DNA from: Limnoperna fortunei | Lineage: Eukaryota; Mollusca; Bivalvia; Mytilida; Modiolidae | Length of the DNA: 64,000 bases | NCBI GenBank assembly: GCA_944474755.1 | Contig: OX104124.1 | Location: forward strand, 45,957,342-46,021,341 | Direction: 5' to 3' | In this document: in pieces, positions 32,398-45,900 of the stretch | How the letters are laid out: each line of letters opens with the position of its first letter | Numbering within the stretch: the first letter of the stretch is position 1 | The notes under the pieces: model-generated | Told to the model about the DNA's origin: nothing | The model's database searches: none | Seen by the model: the letters and a program-made list of their open reading frames with translations, nothing else | Translations under genes and position numbers: made by a program

Positions 32398-35300
32398 GTA
32401 AATAAGGGTTTATTTGTTCAATCTATTCTTCCTATTCGCAAAATTTTGTACGAAATTGTTATTCTTTCCGACCACATTGTATGCAATTTTCCATTATCAA
32501 GGCAAATGCTTTGCAACACGGCCCTTCCAGAGGTTCGTTTTTGTTCTAATTGTGATAGTTGTTTACCGAGTCGCTTAACATCAAAGAGTTAATGATTTTT
32601 TTTTGTTAATGTTAATATATTTTGTTAATTAAATAGGAGATATACGCCTTCGAGATGGCACATTGGAAAGAAAAGGACGACTGGAGGTATTTTATAACAG
32701 TCAATGGGGGACTGTTTGTGATGACCAATTTGACGACAAAGATGCAATTGTGGCATGCAAACAACTTGGATATAGGTAATCCTTTACAAGTTTGATTTTA
32801 AGAACTGAATGAGTGATAAGTTGATATTACTTAAACTAAATGAAGCAGCCAACAGCTGAGCTATTTTATAGTACAGTAGCAATAAAGGTGAATGGGTAAG
32901 TAAATGCATCTTTGAACGTTAAATTTTGATCGCCACAACTAGAACGATCTTATGAATATAGTCTAGTCGGCAATTTGTAATAAAATGGATATAAAGGATC
33001 GGTATGTTTCACACAGCCACGCATGGCATCTTTTAGGCGTTTTCTCTGATAGGATAGAACATGACGTGTCTGCAAGACATCAAAATGAAACTCATGATGG
33101 AAATCGTATTGGAAAACAATTTCTTTGAGGGAGAATTTACCATAAATAAATAAAAACAAGACACCCGATAGATCCACAAGAATAAAACATTGGGATAGTT
33201 ACGATATAGACACATGACACAAAAAAGGAACCACAAAACAACAAAAATCAAAAGTGAGTTACCAAAACAAAAAGTAATAAAGTGCTCCGGATGAGTAACC
33301 AGTGTCTGTCAACTTCAGAAAATGATAACCTTCTTATGTTGAAGTAAAATACATGTATCTGATATAGGTATACAGTAACAGTCAACTAAATGGAACATAC
33401 GGATACAGGACTTTGTAAGGACTGGCATCAAATTGGCCACAACAAATCTATTTATGTTGCGTATTGTAAACAGGAGTGTCTGCAAAATCTTAATAAAGAT
33501 CTACCATGAAGTATGAGTTATAAAATGTTAACATCAAACGCCGTGGCTGACTGTATGATGCAATCAATAAACCGGAAGTAAAAATTAAATTTGGGATGTT
33601 AATTTTTAATTTTTTTATTTTTTCGGAATACGAACTACATGTTGATTACAATTAAAGAAAGATAGCATCCCAAGTATACAAAGTAAAGAAATGAATACAC
33701 GAATAACCAGGAGCATAAACAACTGATCTGTAGCATATTTCAGGCCTGTCTCTCAAAGAGTATTTTGATTTTTTCTAATATTATTAAATCTGTGTATGAG
33801 TAATATTAATTTACCGATTCAAGTTTTAAGATATATATTATGTCCTGTTTTAAGAGGGAATGTAAGACAGAATACCGGCAAACGCCTCCAATCTTGGGCA
33901 GAAAAAAATAACAATTCTTATTGATTAAGATTGAACACCCTGTCTGCAGTAAGACTTGAACTCAACCGTTAGTGTTGACCTGTCAGTGATTTATAATAAA
34001 TGACTAACTAATAACCTTGACCACTCGGCCTCTGTAATCTATATAAATCAACTGAGATAGGGAACAAAAATTAATGAAAGCTGCAAAACAATTGAAGGCG
34101 TTAAATAAGTTTTCGTAAATAATGTAAATAAGAAAGAACAGCCGATTTTTTGCATTTGTAGACAACTTAGGTAAGTAATGTCATTGTTTGTGACAACATA
34201 TATGCATTTCATACTGCAATTTTATCCAATTTGAACGCAGCACTGGATTCATGGTGATCAATACATTAATTCCTGACGGCACTGGACCGATATGGTTGGA
34301 TGACATTGTATGTTCAGGTACTGAGAACAGATTAGATAGCTGTGTTCACGGAGAATGGGGTGTTCATAACTGCGGGCATTCAGAAGATGTTGGAGTAGAG
34401 TGTTTCACATCTTTGGGAACAGGTAGTTATAATAAAAAGAAAGAAAGACGATTATGATGACATTGTATTTCTTGTGTGATTACGTAAATGTCTTCCGTTT
34501 ATTGAGTAAAACGAAATAGCCGCTAACTGGTTGAAGACGCTTATAACAAAATAGGCGCTAATTGACCTTCACTGTTTCAAATTGTCTCTCTGTTTTCTGT
34601 TAAAGTTTCTTTTTGTCTAAATTTTCCTTTTTTGTTTAGTTGATATGTCTCCTCCTATGCGTATCTTGTTCTTTGAAATAGTTGGGTAATAATGTCTGCT
34701 TGTGTTGAACGGGTCTCTTTGTTTTATGTCAGTACAATACGTTAATGCATGTATGTAATGTAAGATGTTTAATAGTAGAGTAGGTGGCATAAAATCTCAA
34801 TTACTGATTTAGCACGCCACATAATTCCAGTCTCGCATTCTGCCAGGATATATCCCTTTGTATTATAGATCTAGTGTTCATGATTATATTGCGTGGTTGT
34901 TCATCTGATTGTTTGATGTTTTGATAACAAAAACGATGGGGCATGAACGACATTTATCGGTTCAACACCGCTATATTATTTTTCAAATGACCCTTTCAAA
35001 CCAGTGGTTTATACCATCGATTTTCCTCTCTGTTGTTTGTTTTAATAAATGTGTGTTTTCTCATCCGAGGTATAGAAATATCTCGTGACTTCTTGTTAGT
35101 GATATTTCTCTGTCTTACCGGGTGAGATAGCTTATTGTGACGTCAATTAATTATGTATACACAAATCGCTACCAAGCATACTGAAGAAATGCCTAATTAA
35201 ATCTGAAACTCGGATGAGAAAAAGTATCAAATCAGCTGTGGAAAGCCGAGACAAGACAATCTTAAGCCCGCGGGTGACGATATATGTTTGTTCAATCCTT

Positions 35301-36175
35301 CAGCAGAGCCTCCTGGTGGAAAGATATATTAGCTCTTGGATTTGAAATTTTCTTGCCGCACCTTTTCCACTTGTGATATATTCTGTTTGATTGTTAAATG
35401 AGTAATGAAGATCTAATTTGATGCATTTTCTTATCTTGTATACGGCATCAGTAATTGTCTATTTATATATGCCCACCATTTGATTGTATTTCAACATTGG
35501 ATCTTTAGAAATGCACTAAAGATACATAGTTAAGTTATGTATAAGTGTCTAATGAATTAAACAAACAATTTCGCGTGTGATTTCCACTCTGAAAATAATC
35601 TGTACACATATATTTGATTTTTGAGTGGTCCCACATCGGGAATCGAACTCGTATCAGCTTATAACATCTTATGCACGCATCTGTATAATTGCTTACAGAT
35701 CCATTCTGATTGTATGAAAATCGTGGTAATTAAAGCTTAAGTCGCACAAAAACATTGTGTATGTTAATTGCACGTTCAACCAAAAAGTAACACTAGACCA
35801 GTGAAACTCCGTTTCTTAGCGGACAGATCTGGTCTAGAGGTTACACCGCTGTCTTGACATGCGAGGCGCAGCAGCCATAGATGTTGCAAACTGACACAAG
35901 TTCGATTCACGAGGTGGGACGACTCAAAAGTCAATTTTGTGTGCAGATGATTTTCGGTGGAAATTACAACGACATTGGTTGGTTAATTCATTAGACACTT
36001 ATATATGTGTACAAACGTCTACGTATTGTGACAACCATATAATATATCTCCAGCGGATTTCTGAAGCATCAGAAATACAGGGTTAATATCAAATATTTGT
36101 ATATACGTCTACAAATTTAGCCAACACTGTTAGAATTAGATTTTTAACACTGTCAGATTTTTGCTTACCCTCAGC

Positions 36176-36216
<41 letters not shown>

Positions 36217-36866
36217 GTCTACAAATTAAACCCAACACTGTTAGAATTAGATTTTTACACTGTCAAATTTTTGCTTTCCCTCAGCGGGATTCGAACTCAC
36301 ACCGTTGTGACACTGTGGCACCAATCGCTTGCACTATGTCCAGCGGTCTAGACCCCTCGGCCAAATCCGCTATATAAAAATATAGCTTCATTAACCGGGG
36401 TGAATCGTAGACATAGACCTAGTACATGTGTACTTGCGTGTGACGATGGAATTTTCGTAACCAATACGTATTAATCTGACAGTAATCTAATTCAGCAATT
36501 TTGTATATATTATATAGGATGACAAAGTTACTTGTCATACAGTCACAGTAAGTTAATTATATACAAACGTCTAAGTATTGTGACAACCATATAATATATC
36601 TATCCAGCGTATTTCTGAATCATCAGAAATACAGGGTTAATATCAAATATTTATATATACGTCTACAAATTAAACCCAACACTGTTAGAATTAGATTTTT
36701 ACACTGTCAAATTTTTGCTTTCCCTCAGCGGAATTCGAACTCACACCGTTGTGACACTGTGGCACCAAATCGCTTGCACTATGTCCAGCGGTCTAGACCC
36801 CTCGGCCGAATCCGCTATATAAAAATATAGCTTCATTAACCGGGGTGAATCGTAGACATAGACATA

Positions 36867-36942
<76 letters not shown>

Positions 36943-39900
36943 TATAAAATGTCGGTGGTTTTTTTATGTGTTTTTCAAATAACGTATTGCATTTTTGGAA
37001 AACAAAGAATTCATTTTTTATCAGGTACTCTACGAATAATTGAGGATAAATTGCCTATGCAAGGACGACTTGAAGTTTATTACAATGGTTATTGGGGAAC
37101 TATCTGCGATGACAATTTTGAGGATGTAGATGCGTTAGTTGCTTGTAGACAAATAGGATATAGGTTATATTATAAATAACTTTAATTGTTTGCATAGGTC
37201 TTTACTCTTTTTTGTGTATTACATATTGATAATAAAAATATTTTAACCAAAAATGTTTCTGGAATATTGATACAATTAGTTATAAATATACATTTTATTT
37301 GACGTTCTTGTATTTCTAATGAACATACAACATGATGTCTCCAAATTGATACTTTGTACATTTTGTGTGATTTCGGATGCATTTGCTTTTTTAAAGAATA
37401 ATAATATAATAATCATTTAAATTCAAAATTATTATTTTTCAAGCACTGGGGTCACATTAGGAAACACTGTAACAGATGGTTCAGGAACTATATTGCTGGA
37501 TGAAGTGGCATGTACTGGTACCGAATTTACAATAACCAGTTGCGGAAATAGGGGATGGAATGTAAGCGACTGCACGCATATTGAGGACGTTGGAGTGCAT
37601 TGCTTCATAAAAAATAGAGGTATTTACAAAGAAAATAAAGCATTTTTAATAATTTATAGTGTTACAAGCAAAGGTCTGTTATAATTAATAATTGTAGGTT
37701 TTTTGTATTTTTATACTAATATTACTGTTATTAGCAAAACGAGCAAACATTCTAATTTTATATTTCAGAGTGCATTACTATAGGACCCTAATATGGTTAA
37801 AATATGACTTTACGTTAATACTAGTCATCTTTTCCAAATGTCTTTTAATGTATACATGTAGTCGTGTCTTGAAAAAAGTTGCCAAAAGTCATTTCAATTG
37901 TATTAAACCGTTTGCAATGTCCTAACTGTATTGTTCTATATAACGAACTGAAAAACACATCTCGCTTTACCGATTTGGGTTAAATAATTATAGATTAATA
38001 CATAGATTAATCCATATCGGCATGGGTATCATCCCGAGACCCCCATATCAGCCCGAGATGGAGTCTAGGGCGTAAATGAATTCAGGGAATGATACTTTGG
38101 ATTAGCCCATATATTCATCTTTTTATCACATTCTTTCGGCAATAAGGATAACAGACTTTTATTAACAATTTACAATTTTATTATTTCGCAACTTATAATG
38201 CATATAAGATTTTAAACGAATTCGTCAAAAAAAATGTTCAGGCTGGTGATATTGATGCAGACGTATCGCAAGTTAAGTGCACGCAATACAGGATTTTTAG
38301 CACGAGATGCATCTAATTCGAGGTAATCAGAAACGGGGTGTTCAAATAAGGTCCTTTCCGGTCAATATACAATATGCAAACATTATATTATTTAGCCGTA
38401 GTTATATGATAAATGATGTTATATTACCCACAGTTGATGGTTCGTGGGGTAGTTGGTCATCCTGGAGCGGCTGCAGTTTACTTTGTGGAGGTGGTATACA
38501 GTATAGGTCGAGAGAGTGCAACAACCCAACACCAATCAATGGTGGTAATTGCTGTGAAGGTATTTCCTACTCTAGCCAGGTTTGCAACTCTAATGCATGT
38601 GCAGGTATGTTAAATCATTGTGTTTTACACAACGTTAGAACCTTTTTAACCCAGTAACTATTGCAGCCCGGTGACATGCAAATTATGCAAGGTCCTATAT
38701 TACATTAATATTTTCATTATTGGTATACCAATACCTCTTTTTGCACACGATTACAAACGAAATACTAATCATACTTTGAAAAAAAAAACAGGATGTGGTC
38801 ACAATATAATAATACTCAAAAATGAAATTGTATACTCGTGCATGGTTGTTTTATTTAATTTATTCTGATCACCTTCTATGACTTTTATATTGAAGATACG
38901 GGCATTAGAGTAGCATTCTTAAATATTTATTGTAATTGTACAAGTAGATTTTTGAGTTCAATTTATGAACTTACTTTACTATTTAATACGTCCATTAATA
39001 TTTGATGATGCCTGCAACAAAATAAATTTAATGTGCAGTTTATGTAGATGTGAAATGAAATAGGATTTTTTATATATACTTGCAGTGAATGGAAACTGGG
39101 GAACTTGGTCTTCATTGAGTACCTGCTCCACCTCTTGTGGTGGTGGTATAGCCAATAGGACAAGATCTTGTAATAACCCAGTACCTTCAAATGGAGGATT
39201 TAATTGCACAGAACACAGTGCTGACACTATACCTTGTAATACGGACCCATGCCCAGGTAGTACAAATTTTTGAAGAGTTTATATTTTAAACACCAATATA
39301 AAGTGTTTATATACTTAACGAACGACCTTCCTAGAAGGTTAATGTTATTCACGTTTTGTCCTTATAAAAAAGTGTTATTCAATAACCATCTTATTATTAT
39401 ATTTAAATAATATTAGTAAGCAATATTAGTGTAATGAATCTACAATAATATATTTAGGTAACTGCATCTTATTCTTACAAATTGCTGTTGAAAACAAAAC
39501 CAAACTTTATAACCTTTCAAAATTGAATTTCTTAGGCTGCCATTATGACTGAGTTGCTTTTTGGGGGTGTTTCAAAATGTTGACAATGCATTAGCCTTTC
39601 TGTGTCCATCATGATAACATAATACACAACTTGTGGGAAGGGACATTGAACTACTAAATTATCTGCCTGTAACTCGAACATTCAAAACATAATAACAATT
39701 ACATTCAGCACGAATCGTGTCACTGATAGCCATTATATCTACAACCCGGTACATTTGTTTCCTTAATAACACATTTTGGATGTGTGTGATGTTATACTAA
39801 ACTGTTTAATGTCCGTCAGTATCATATCACAATCGTTAATAAAAAAAGTAACGGTAGGAACATTTAAAAGATAATAACCCAGCTACAGTTACGCAATGTA

Positions 39901-42900
39901 TAATATTTGCTGATTATCTTAATATGCAATACTGGAATTTCAGCGTTGTATTGAATTAGTGCGTAATAAACAAAATAATACATATTGTATTAAAAAGACA
40001 TTTTAGGTGCATCATCAAATGTGTTGTTAAAATGACATATTTCAAAAAGCATATAGGAAAAACGTTTCATTCAGATAGAAGTGAGTTTTCAATATGTTAC
40101 AGTACGGTAACCATAATAGTAAGCACAGATACGTCTTAACATGTATACTTCAATGCCGATTGAATTTTTTTTAAATACAAAAACATGTTTTCTGATTATA
40201 ATTCCAGTGTTGACATATTTTCTTAGGAAGTGTTAAATACTCTTATCTAACTATAGCCAGTAATGAGATAAAATTTGTAATTTTAGTGAACGGTGGTTGG
40301 AGCATATGGAGTGCTTGGGGATTATGCAACACTACGTGTGGTGGTGGTATACAGCAAAGAACTCGTTTATGTGATAATCCACCTCCATTTTTTGGAGGAA
40401 ATAGTTGTAGTGGTTTAAACACAACACTGCAAGTTTGTAATACTGGTAACTGTGCAGGTATGAATAAAGATTCTGCTGGAAAATGCCATTAGCTACCTAT
40501 ATCTCAAATATGCTGAATATATCTTTCTAAGTACAATGCTATGAATTATTATTTGCTTAACATTTTGTTATCGCGACTTTTTTAATCAAACAGTTTTTGG
40601 GTGTTGTGTTTTTCGGGGTCGAAGGGGGGGGGGGAGTTTTTTTGTTTCAAAACTACAGTTACATTGCATTACTGATAGAGTAAGATATATTTTAGTCAAT
40701 GGAAACTGGGGAGAATGGTCCGTTTGGAATTCATGCTCCCTGACATGTGGTAACGGAACTATGTCGAGGTATAGAAGCTGCAACAGTCCAGCTCCGTCAT
40801 TTGGAGGCTTGAATTGTTCTGGTGTTTCTTTGGACTCTACTTCTTGTAAAACAGATCCTTGTCCAGGTAGATAAAATAGTGATTTTTTCGGTTTTGCAAC
40901 GTTATTTATGTCGCTACACATTAGAAATATTTGTAAATAACGTAATTGTTTTGAAAACAAATTATTTGGCATTCGAAGACGTACATTTGGCCACAAAGGT
41001 CGCTTAGTAATAGCTCCACGATGAACTACATTTTAATGGATAGCTAAACTTTTTAACGAATTTAAATCTGATATTAACCTTTATGACAAGCAACGGGTGA
41101 TAGGAAAGCAAGGAAAGTTTACAGTGTCACTTTATCATATCATCAATAAGTAAATAAGATGTGTTTTGTAAATTTTTTCCCGTTTTGATACAAAATTACT
41201 TTTTTCTTGCGTAAATATATTCAGTTTACAAAATATCGTACAGTATTGACATTGTTAATCATCGTGTTTAATTGTGTTGTGTACAACAGCGGTTTGCTGA
41301 TGTAATCAGAATTCAACTGAGCGTTGCTGGTTATGACGTACTAATAAGAAATGTGGAAATTAATAATCTTAATGTTCTTGGTATACTGAAATAGTTAATG
41401 GAGCCTGGAGTGCATGGTCTATCTGGACAACGTGCATTGTTACATGTGGAGGAGGTATTCAACAACGATCACGTGATTGTAACAATCCGACTCCAGTATA
41501 TGGTGGAAACTGCTGCATTGGTTCAATGATTCAAAGTCAAATATGCAACTCTAATAGTTGCCCGGGTAATAATCTTTAGCCCATGTATACGGTTCACCAC
41601 AATTACTCATGGTGTATAGTGCTGTATGTATTTAAACCGGGACCCGTCCCGTGTCTAAATTAATACAACACTAAACATACCATTCAGTTATTTCTATTCG
41701 AATAGGTTAAAATTTCAAAGGTTTGTTCGTTTTAGGAATGCGGAATTAATTGATGTGTTCCATGTTCAATGTATTTGATTACGAGTGTTAAAATATCAAG
41801 TTTTGTTTAAGGTATTAAAATCATTTTAAAACATTTTTACAAAAACAAATACAAGTACTGTCGTGGATAAGTCTTCAAAAGTGGAAGTACTCTTTGCGTG
41901 ACTCATTCATTCATTTTAAAATACGCGGCAGATGTTCTGCAACAGCTTTGTGTGCAGTGAAAATGTGGACTCGTATAAAAATATTATTACTTGCATGGCG
42001 TCAAGCGATTTATCGCAAAATATCCACCACATAATACATAATGTTCAAGATACTATTAGAGCTTTGAACTTTTTGTTAAAATATACATGGGTTAGGTGTG
42101 GATATATTGGGTAATATATTAGTTGACGAAAATACGACGTCGAATTAGAATATTTAGTATCCGCGTCCAATGACCAGGACAAAAAGTCGTGTTCATTTTA
42201 ACAAGTATTAAACACTTTCATTACAAACAAATTGCGGAATTCCACAATACGGTATAATACAGTTGTAACACATTCTATATATACTCAGCTTAAACGAGCA
42301 CATACAGGTATATTAAAGCAGCTATGAATATTGCAGAACGCCATGAAATAATATAAAACCATCTAACTATTTTCTGAAGAATGGTAAACTATGTATTAAC
42401 TTTGGTGAGATAAAATTAAATTGATTTTAGTTGATGGCGGTTGGAGTATATGGAGTGCTTGGGGATCGTGCAACGTTACCTGTGGTGGTGGTATACAGCA
42501 AAGAACCCGTGTATGCGATACTCCACCTCCAGCATTTGGAGGAATAAGTTGTAATGGTTCAAACACAACAGAGCAAATTTGTAATCCTGATCACTGTCCA
42601 GGTAGGATTAAAAATTCTCCTGAACAAACTGTGACTATTAATCGAATGTATCTTAAATTTAGTGATCTTGTTATTGTGTTATTCAATACTTTTCTATATA
42701 TCTTATTTTCAAATTGTAATTTTGTAAATGGTTTTCATTTTTTAATGTTGAATTTTTAAAGTTACTTTTACATTACATTTTCAACTCAGTTTTATATATT
42801 TCAGTCAATGGAAACTAGGGAGGATGGTCGATATGGAATGTTTGCTCCCTGTCGTGTGGGAACGGGACTACGTCGAGGTATCGAAGCTGCAATAACCCAG

Positions 42901-45900
42901 CTCCGTCATTTGGAGGTATTTATTGTTCTGGTGAATCTTTGGACTCTACATATTGTAAGACAGACCCTTGTCCAGGTAGGTAAGATATACGATTTTTTGT
43001 AACACATTGTTATGTAGCAGCTGAAAAGAATGATATCGATGATTTGTCTGTCCACACGGACACTTTTCCATTTTCTGCGTTGTGCGTTTTGGCATTTTGG
43101 TAGTTTTCGGCAATTACAATTACATGATTGTTTTGTTTTCTTTGACATAAAAACTGATTTAATAAACCTTGTAGATACTGTTTATATATTTTTGAATAAT
43201 ATGATAATCTTTACGCCTCTATTCACCTCTATTTTAGTTCGACAGATAATAATGTGTGAATACTTTTGTCAAGACCGACAGGAGAACACGAAACTTTTTT
43301 TTTCTCTACCAGTCTTTATTGTTCAACTTTGCTAAAATCTAGATAACCATTATTTGTTATTTTACTGTGGTTGTAATTGAACTCATATGATTACATCAGA
43401 CTGGAACCTTAAGTCACGTGTGCCTTTAAAGCATCTTCATACCTTGATCATATATTTTCTGGGTTCCATTTCCGGTATTAACCAGAAAAATTAAAGCTTG
43501 GAATAATGTGAAAAAAAGTTTTACTAGTTTTGTAGTTTTGTCAAACAAGTAGTATTAAAGAAACTATTGACATTAAGTTCTATCTTTTATTAATAATCTG
43601 CGCGTCAATGATTTCATGTTTTACCGTAATAGACAACATAACTTACATGTGCAAACTAATTGTATTGGTGTGTATTTCAATTCGAGAACAAGAACAAGTT
43701 AATATCAGGTGTAAGAGTCCACCCTTGATGCCGAATTAAAACAAATTCCCTAATTTTTTAATCACGGTTCATGATTTATTATCTAATGATTACAATCATA
43801 CTGACGTCATCTTTATAAAAGTGTATCATTAATATCTAGAGTAATTATACTATCACTAATATTCCAAAACAACATTCGCTACACCATTGAAGTCAATATC
43901 AATATTTAGAAAATACTTTATATAACTACGAATGATATGTTTTCCGAGGTAATAAATAACAACTTAATTTCATATGTACTCGTTTGTCAATAGAATGAAG
44001 ACCAAACGCATGCCTAAATATTTTATAAACGACACGTGTTAGTTGTAATACGGTTACAATTAGTTTTTTAATACATTTGTGTCGTGCTTCAAAAATACGC
44101 AACGATTAAAAATGTATAAATTAGCTAAACTAAATGAGCAAAAATCTGTTTTCTTCTTTCACACCAGTACTTAACTGTTAGAATTTTTAACCGCGTTCAA
44201 TCACAAGATTTGTTAGCCTAATAGCACTCGAAAAAAAAATCAATGCCTACGGTTACAAACATATCCGCCATGAATCTGTTTTATATACTTAGTGATTGTT
44301 ACTTATAATATTGGCTTTCTTTAATCACCAAGTATTTGTTTTTACATTTACCTATTGTTATTGTGCGATTTTGATCATTGTTAATTTTTGCAGTAAACGG
44401 AAACTGGGAACAATGGTCTAATTGGTCCAACTGCAGTGAAAATTGCGGATTCGAGATACAGAACAGATCACGTGATTGTAGCCATCCATCTCCATCAAAT
44501 GGTGGTATGTTCTGCCAAGGATTACCAATGGAGATTCAAATTTGTAGCAGCCTGAACTGTCCTGGTAAGATAACTTTCCATACATGTATGCTCTTTGTAA
44601 TAATGTTCTGGTAGAAAACAAGAAACTATCGACAGCAAGCGCCAATATTAAGTCCCCTGATACCAAATTAACGTAAAAGTAATATAAGGTAACATAACTC
44701 TGTAGTTTTATTGACTTTTAATTGTTAATCAGAAGGTCTTTTGTCGAAAACAAATTAAAGAGAAACATACAAAACACAGAATCAGAGAGACAAGATAAAG
44801 AAAAAGAGTTGATTACTATATATAAGATCGTTCCTTATCCAACAGAGATAACTGCAATATCTTTTTTATCAAGGTTTATATACAATAACTATTCCTTTAT
44901 TAATACCAAATTCTACACAGAAAACAAAGAATCAGAATAGTTTAAAACAAAAGTGTTGTACGTCCTGTACCCTTCTCATAAATTTGTATTATTTAGTCAA
45001 ACAAAATGTTTTCATCCTAAAACATACTATTACAAAGTTTATGAATTTTCCTTTTGTCGTCGAAGATATTACTATTTTTCTTTTCGTCCTGAAACAGTTT
45101 CGTAAAAAATAATTTTAACCCTGGTTTTGTACCATGGCAAATTAATCTAGAAATCGTGTCATTAGAACCATCCATGTATTATTTTATTTCTTGATCTCCC
45201 TTTTCCTTTTAAAGAAAAATTATAGTTTCTCAATTGCACTTTCACAAAGAAGGTAAAATGTAATATTGACTATTTAAACATACAAACTGGGGTTCACAAG
45301 ATAGATTCGACGATTAATAGAAATAAAGTGACCGTGTACCAAACGTATGCCAATATAAAAAAACGAAAAAAACTATACTTGTTTTATTTATCCACTTAAT
45401 TAATTACTTAGCTTTTTATACAATGAATTATTATTTAAATGTTAATTTATCTGGACCAGTCATTACTTTATTGGATCGTTCGCTAAATGTTTAATTTTCC
45501 TATTTAACCGACACGTTTATTTCAGACCGATGCTATAATAAATAATATAGGTATTTGACATCCGTTTGTTAGATTACAAACACGAAAATGCTTACAAATC
45601 TGTTGTGAAAAATCTATTTGTTGCTTGACCAGTATCTTACAACAATCTCGGCTTCTCATACAGTTCGACTTCTATTATATTGTTGGTGAAAGTCACATTA
45701 AAGTTTTTACATTATCTCAACTGTTTAAATATGTAGCATGATGTATGAAATTACAGACGCCGAAAGGACATTTGAAGCAGCTGGACATCACTCGGATACT
45801 GCCTTAGCAGGTGTAGCGGTCGGTTGTGTCGTTACAACAGCACTTGTAATTTTCATTATTCAGTTTGTGATCAGGTGTATCTATAAAGGCAAAAAAGGTA

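Noticed and set aside
36179..36214. (TA)n tract as a promoter TATA region
   Set aside because: It is a microsatellite tied to the composite repeat; similar tracts lie beside the other copies.
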